A DNA stretch of 9,713 bases, from NCBI GenBank assembly GCA_025464735.1, contig JAODMX010000101.1:1-9713 (forward strand). Direction: 5' to 3'. Of the stretch, positions 7,044-9,713 are shown in pieces. Both the position numbers and the translations under genes were made by a program. The notes beneath the pieces were generated by a model that was not told the DNA's origin, ran no database searches, and was given only the letters and a program-made list of their open reading frames with translations. The stretch comes from Frondihabitans sp. Lineage in GTDB: Bacteria > Actinomycetota > Actinomycetes > Actinomycetales > Microbacteriaceae. The first letter of the stretch is position 1. Every line of letters begins with the position of its first letter.

Positions 7044-7243
7044 CCGCGCACCAGGACGGGGAAGAGGAACAAAGCGAAGAGCAGGAAGGCAGCGCCCAAA
7101 CCGAAGACGATCCAGGTGCTGCGCGGGAGCGTCGTCTGCCCTTCGGCCTCGCGACGGCTCAGTCGGCGGTGTCGCCCGTACGCCTGGACGACGATCAGCG
7201 CGACGATGGCGGCGATGAGCAGGCCGCCGAAGAGGAATTCCAC
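7040..7243 (-). CDS. Small two-span membrane protein
   Basis: From GTG 7243 this encodes 67 residues: span 1 (LFGGLLIAAIVALIVVQAYG), a basic loop with RHRRLSRREAEG, and span 2 (WIVFGLGAAFLLFALFLFPVL), both ends probably outside and the loop cytoplasmic by the positive-inside rule. The frame is open up to a GTG at 7348, but that extension is hydrophilic and unlike protein start regions. GTG 7243 is preferred because an extended -10 (TGCGATAGT) ends 7 nt before it, fitting a leaderless mRNA. The stop overlaps the next gene as GTGA. Function unknown. It is the first gene downstream of the retron reverse transcriptase on the same strand, but a hairpin terminator and about 275 nt intervene. Confidence 0.65.
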   Translation of the reverse strand: MEFLFGGLLIAAIVALIVVQAYGRHRRLSRREAEGQTTLPRSTWIVFGLGAAFLLFALFLFPVLVRG

Positions 7244-7250
7244 GGCGTCA

Positions 7251-7259
7251 ACTATCGCA
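7251..7259 (-). promoter_or_regulatory. Extended -10 promoter, probably giving a leaderless transcript
   Basis: On the minus strand TGC-GATAGT is an extended -10 element (hexamer 7251-7256). Seven nucleotides separate it from GTG 7243, so transcription would begin at or next to the start codon. No clear -35 is visible, which an extended -10 can tolerate. Confidence 0.45.
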
Positions 7260-7468
7260 GGCTTCGCTGCGCGGCGCGGACGGATCCGTTGAGGAAGCTG
7301 CGAAACTTCACGATTTTGACCGGAAAGTTCCGCGCAAATGGCTCGCACTTCGATATTGTGAGCGGGTGCCTCGGCTGGTTACCGAGCGCAAGACACGTCG
7401 ATGAAGACGGGTTGATCGTCCTTCTCCTGATCCGAGTGGCGCGCGACCCCTCACCTTCCCGACGTCGG
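7260..7468. other. Intergenic stretch without a convincing gene
   Basis: This AT-richer gap lies between the two-span protein promoter and the terminator of the reverse transcriptase. It contains a small hairpin, CTCGG/CCGAG (7370-7374 and 7382-7386, 7-nt loop), and a 10-bp palindrome CCGACGTCGG (7459-7468). I found no tRNA, no convincing ORF on either strand, and no retron-like flanking repeats. Confidence 0.5.
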
Positions 7469-7502
7469 CATGCCCCCGGTTGTCTCTGACACCGGGGGCA
7501 TG
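7469..7502 (-). terminator. Terminator hairpin of the reverse transcriptase
   Basis: CATGCCCCCGGT (7469-7480) and ACCGGGGGCATG (7491-7502) pair perfectly over 12 bp around a 10-nt loop. It begins 15 nt after the reverse transcriptase stop codon. Neither side has a proper T tract, as is common in GC-rich actinobacteria. It should isolate the retron from the two downstream genes. Confidence 0.72.
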
Positions 7503-7517
7503 TTCGTCCTTGCCCGC

Positions 7518-8990
7518 TCACCAGGTGATGCGTGCGAACTCCCTGCGGAGTCGTGCTCCGCGCTCGGCATCGACGCCCGCGACCCAGCCGATCCTGCCCA
7601 GCAGGTGCGACCGGAAATCCGCATGGCCGCTGCGGTTCTGGCTCGCCGCCCCGAAGCGAGCACAGTTGTACAGGATGGCTCGCAGCAGGTCGTAGTCGTG
7701 GCGGGAGACGGTCGTGCGCTCGTTGACGACCACGCCCGTCACGGTCTGTCGAACGGAGCGGCGGCGAACGCGCGTCTTGCGCGGATTGAGCTCGTGGCCC
7801 TCGTCTCGAACGATGCGTTCGACACCGCGGGCGAAGGCGTCCACGCGGTTGGCGAACGGGCGGTCCCCACTGAAGGCGAGATCGTCGGCGTAGCGCGTGT
7901 ACGTCGCCCCCGTCTTCTCGGCCCAGCCGGCGAGTCGCGAGTCGAGCCTCCGAGCGGTGAGGTTCGCGAGCGCGGGGGATGTCGGGGAGCCCTGGGGCAG
8001 GTGCGGGGAGGCCAGTGCCTGGCGCAGGCGGAATCGCTCGTCGCTCGTCCCCCCGTGTGGCATCGCTGAAAGCACACGTGCGGGTACGACGTTCGTACAG
8101 AGGCCCGTGAGCGAATAGGCGACGGGTTCCGGGTAGCCCGCCTGCCGTAGCACGCTGTAGACCCGCTTGGCGGTGACGCGGGCGAAGAAGGCGACGAGGT
8201 CGAGTGACAAGACGACGTCGTGGCCGGTATGGAGTGCCGCTCCCGTCGCCACACTGTGCCCGGCGACGAATCCGTGAGCGGCGTCGTGCAGTGGGAGCAG
8301 CGCGAGGATCTCGTCGAGGACGATCCGCTGCAGCGTCCGCAGGCGCTGCCCGGGCACCTCGAGCAGGCGGGGCGCACGACCCGGCCGCAGGCGCCACTCG
8401 TAACGATAATGGTGCAGGGCGCTTGCTGTGGCACGACGGTTCCAGTGGCCGGTGTCGGCGAACCAGTCGAGATGCGCGAGGTCGACCCCGAGGGCGCGGG
8501 CGAGATCGGGCAGAGCGTCGAGACGCAGGATCCGCGTGCTCTCCGGCCGCGCGAGCGTCGCCACGGCCACCCGGCGCTCGATCCGGACCGGCTGCCGCTT
8601 TCGTGCCCTTTCGACTGCGTCCGCGAATCCAGGAGCCCGGCCCACGAGGCCGGCCAGCTCGCGTGGCGCGTCGCGCGGCGGCCGATGATGAGTTTCGAGG
8701 ACCACGTCCACGACGGAACGGAGGAACCGCCGCCGGGAGCCGAGGCAGTCGGCACCGGCGCGCCTGAGGCCAGCCGCCGTCCACTCGTCACAGGCGAGGA
8801 ACGCGTCGGCGAGGGCTCCTGCGATCTCGGTGGACGAGGGTGCACCCCAATGCGGTGCGAGGTGCGAACGACTTCCGGGCGACTCGTCCGTCGGTGCGGG
8901 CGCCGGGCCGCGCGCAGCGCGGTCTGGCTCCTGCGGTGTCTGGCCCTGGTCGATCTTCGTGCCCCGGGGTAACCCCGGAGAGGACGGCAC
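7518..8990 (-). CDS. Retron-type reverse transcriptase (RNA-directed DNA polymerase)
   Basis: It copies part of its partner RNA into multicopy single-stranded DNA; known retrons are anti-phage defence modules. Numbering here counts from GTG 9038; from GTG 8990 subtract 16. The polymerase core shows LSLDLVAFF (catalytic Asp280), HLPQGSPTSPALANL (346-360), TRYADDLAFSG (YADD 383-386) and VTGVVVNE (433-440), the VTG motif typical of retron enzymes. AAHGFVAGHSVATGAALH (253-270) corresponds to the retron AHGF..GRS..TNA..H block, with His for Arg and Gly for Asn. Residues about 68-195 form an extra helical N-terminal domain (ALADAFLACDEWTAAGLRRAG ... LARALGVDLAHLDWFAD), similar in layout to myxobacterial Mx162-like enzymes. 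GTG 8990 and GTG 9038 are the only canonical starts before the conserved domain, both with poor Shine-Dalgarno sequences; the first 60-odd residues are Pro/Gly/Arg-rich and overlap a predicted msr-msd RNA, so the true start is uncertain. Confidence 0.9.
   Translation of the reverse strand: MPSSPGLPRGTKIDQGQTPQEPDRAARGPAPAPTDESPGSRSHLAPHWGAPSSTEIAGALADAFLACDEWTAAGLRRAGADCLGSRRRFLRSVVDVVLETHHRPPRDAPRELAGLVGRAPGFADAVERARKRQPVRIERRVAVATLARPESTRILRLDALPDLARALGVDLAHLDWFADTGHWNRRATASALHHYRYEWRLRPGRAPRLLEVPGQRLRTLQRIVLDEILALLPLHDAAHGFVAGHSVATGAALHTGHDVVLSLDLVAFFARVTAKRVYSVLRQAGYPEPVAYSLTGLCTNVVPARVLSAMPHGGTSDERFRLRQALASPHLPQGSPTSPALANLTARRLDSRLAGWAEKTGATYTRYADDLAFSGDRPFANRVDAFARGVERIVRDEGHELNPRKTRVRRRSVRQTVTGVVVNERTTVSRHDYDLLRAILYNCARFGAASQNRSGHADFRSHLLGRIGWVAGVDAERGARLRREFARITW
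8867..8882 (-). repeat. Retron a2 arm (inverted repeat partner of 9010-9025)
   Basis: This 16-nt block is the exact reverse complement of 9010-9025. In the RNA it would pair with a1 to close the msr-msd structure and position the 2'-OH primer. The match stops at mismatches on both sides. Confidence 0.8.
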
Positions 8991-9009
8991 ATCTCGTGTG
9001 CCGCCCGCC

Positions 9010-9025
9010 TCGCCCGGAAGTCGTT
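9010..9025 (-). repeat. Retron a1 arm (inverted repeat partner of 8867-8882)
   Basis: This 16-nt block pairs perfectly with a2 and lies 47 nt downstream of the DUF805 stop codon, at the expected 5' end of the retron transcript. Confidence 0.8.
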
Positions 9026-9072
9026 GTACGCCGGTCACGCTACTGCAGTGACTGGCGCTGTGGAACTGGTCG

Positions 9073-9555
9073 TCAGCCGCGGGGGCGGTCGAAGCGCTGA
9101 CCCTCGGGCTTCGACGGGAGGATGAGCAGGACGAGCACGATGATGCCGCCGACGAACGGAATCAACGAGAGGAAGAAGAACGGACCGGCGAAGTTGCCAT
9201 CGTGGAGGCGACGCCAGGTGACCGCGAGCTGGGGCACGATGATCGCGAGACCGAACAGCACCAGGATGATGGTGAACACGAAGTAGCCGGGGCCGGGGGC
9301 ACCCGACGCCGATCGACCGATCCCGGCCACGATGCCGGCCAGGATGTCGAGGACGATGCCGACGATAGCGATGCCGAGGTACCACCACCAGAACTCGCTG
9401 CGGCTGGCTCGACCCGTGAAGTCGGCGTATTTGGAGAGCGCACGCCGAATGGCGGGCACAAAGGTGATGCCATAGTAAGGCGCCCAGATCGGCGGTTCGC
9501 CCTGGGGTTGCTCGGCTGGTGCCTGGTAGGCGGGAGGTGGTGGGAACGACGACAT
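9073..9555 (-). CDS. DUF805 family membrane protein
   Basis: A 160-residue inner-membrane protein. A Pro/Gln-rich N-terminus (MSSFPPPPAYQAPAEQP) leads to the DUF805 signature ALSKYADFTGRASRSEFWWW (39-58), then spans near 57-80, 91-113 and 124-147. The conserved motif VTWRRLHDGNFAG sits at 112-124 before the last span. Length and layout match the family, whose biochemical role is not established. ATG 9555 is chosen because AGGAGA lies 6 nt upstream; the frame runs open to 9621, but that part covers the promoter. It sits on the same strand 47 nt before the retron RNA, with no terminator between, so read-through into the retron is possible, although DUF805 proteins are common housekeeping neighbours and I do not infer a retron role. 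Confidence 0.9.
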   Translation of the reverse strand: MSSFPPPPAYQAPAEQPQGEPPIWAPYYGITFVPAIRRALSKYADFTGRASRSEFWWWYLGIAIVGIVLDILAGIVAGIGRSASGAPGPGYFVFTIILVLFGLAIIVPQLAVTWRRLHDGNFAGPFFFLSLIPFVGGIIVLVLLILPSKPEGQRFDRPRG

Positions 9556-9593
9556 CGAAGATCTCCTTGGGATGGTTATTTTGATCGGTGACG

Positions 9594-9621
9594 AGCCTAG
9601 GGGAACACGATGCTTTCTCAC
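9594..9621 (-). promoter_or_regulatory. Promoter of the DUF805 gene
   Basis: On the minus strand a GTGAGA -35-like hexamer (9616-9621) is followed after 16 nt by TAGGCT (9594-9599), a TANNNT-type -10. Transcription would start near 9587, about 32 nt before ATG 9555 and upstream of its AGGAGA. Just upstream lies a small dyad, TACAG/CTGTA (9630-9634 and 9642-9646), of unknown meaning. Confidence 0.5.
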
Positions 9622-9704
9622 GAGTGGTTTACAGAAAAATACTGTAGGAGGTTCCGTGCGACGAACCCGGTGAGGATGTCAGACGGTCGGAGTAGACCTG
9701 GCCC

Positions 9705-9713
9705 ATGACAGAC
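9705..9713 (+). CDS. Possible start of a leaderless gene running off the right edge
   Basis: ATGACAGAC at the very end could begin a protein MTD... A TAGACC hexamer at 9693-9698 stands 6 nt before the ATG, the spacing expected for a leaderless transcript, and GTGAGG 17 nt upstream of it is a passable -35. Only three codons are visible, so the product cannot be named and the call is tentative. Confidence 0.3.

Larger units (their letters stand above)
8867..9025 (-). ncRNA. Candidate retron msr-msd non-coding RNA
   Basis: A perfect 16-bp inverted repeat, a1 at 9010-9025 and a2 at 8867-8882 (AACGACTTCCGGGCGA in minus-strand order at a1), encloses 127 nt. Reading 5' to 3' on the minus strand: G-rich sequence just inside a1 that could supply the branching guanosine; hairpin 1, CGGCACA/TGTGCCG with a CGAGA loop (8985-9003); hairpin 2, CCGGGG/CCCCGG with a UUA loop (8964-8978); a linker; then a GC-rich stem, CC(A)GGGCC (8942-8949) against GGCCCGG (8903-8909), capped by a CCGCGC/GCGCGG hairpin (8908-8922), which would be the msd. 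Position (directly 5' of the conserved reverse transcriptase), strand and size all match known retrons. Exact msd limits and the branching G cannot be fixed by eye. A TAGCGT -10-like hexamer lies at 9036-9041, suitable for a start just before a1. Confidence 0.72.

Noticed and set aside
7260..7500. Possible tRNA, att site or second small RNA downstream of the reverse transcriptase
   Set aside because: No T-loop, acceptor pairing or CCA context was found, and no direct repeat to the other side of the retron was seen by eye. The obvious hairpin is explained as a terminator.
8964..8978. CCGGGGTAACCCCGG palindrome as a repressor operator
   Set aside because: It lies inside the 16-bp inverted repeat at msr-hairpin position, so the retron RNA explains it better.
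7739..8992. Long minus-strand frame starting ATG 8992 (MCRPLRGYPG...)
   Set aside because: It is out of frame with the reverse transcriptase motifs and its product is a Ser/Arg/Pro-rich shadow. Only the frame with YADD and LPQGSPTSP is credible.
9072..9555. DUF805 protein as the retron effector
   Set aside because: DUF805 proteins are widespread in genomes without retrons, and this one has its own promoter. Neighbourhood data would be needed before linking it.
9656..9708. Short plus-strand reading frames (GTG 9656; ATG 9676 ending at ATGA 9705) as a leader peptide
   Set aside because: The AGGAGG at 9646-9651 is suggestive, but the GTG 9656 frame stops after five codons and the ATG 9676 frame after ten. 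Without the downstream gene nothing supports a leader role.

Overview
This is GC-rich DNA with an actinobacterial gene style: GTG starts, TANNNT-type -10 boxes, likely leaderless starts, and GC-rich hairpin terminators with poor T tracts. The protein types (PadR regulator, DUF805, Pro/Ala-rich membrane proteins) suggest a Microbacteriaceae-like genome. That placement is inference; no marker gene is present.

Layout. (i) 1-1662, minus: a large polytopic membrane protein cut by the left window edge. Its upstream region carries three direct repeats with an exact 11-bp period, the layout used by OmpR/PhoB-family regulators. (ii) 1807-2454, minus: a PadR-type repressor with a Gly/Arg/Phe-rich N-terminus, ending at a strong hairpin. 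It is divergent from 2619-3593, plus, an alpha/beta hydrolase. The intergenic space holds a good promoter with a PadR-like inverted repeat in its spacer. (iii) 3590-3871 and 3911-4771, minus: a small single-span membrane protein downstream of a CitE/HpcH-like lyase, probably one operon, converging on the hydrolase with interlocked stop codons. (iv) 4928-6262, plus: a low-complexity cytoplasmic segment followed by four membrane spans. (v) 6270-7043 and 7040-7243, minus: an unrecognised 257-aa protein translationally coupled (GTGA) to a 67-aa two-span membrane protein. (vi) 7518 to about 9038, minus: a retron-type reverse transcriptase with a hairpin terminator just after its stop. (vii) 9073-9555, minus: a DUF805 membrane protein with its own promoter. 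A possible leaderless gene starts at 9705, plus, at the right edge.

The most notable element is the retron. Immediately 5' of the conserved part of the reverse transcriptase, 8867-8882 and 9010-9025 form a perfect 16-bp inverted repeat. It encloses 127 nt with two compact hairpins in the first half and a GC-rich stem-loop in the second half. This is the a1-msr-msd-a2 architecture of a retron non-coding RNA, in the expected place and orientation. It lies inside the open reading frame that automated annotation would give to the N-terminus of the reverse transcriptase, so it would easily be missed. No canonical start codon follows a2, so translation initiation is an open question. No recognised retron effector is adjacent; the 67-aa two-span protein or the 257-aa protein downstream are weak candidates.
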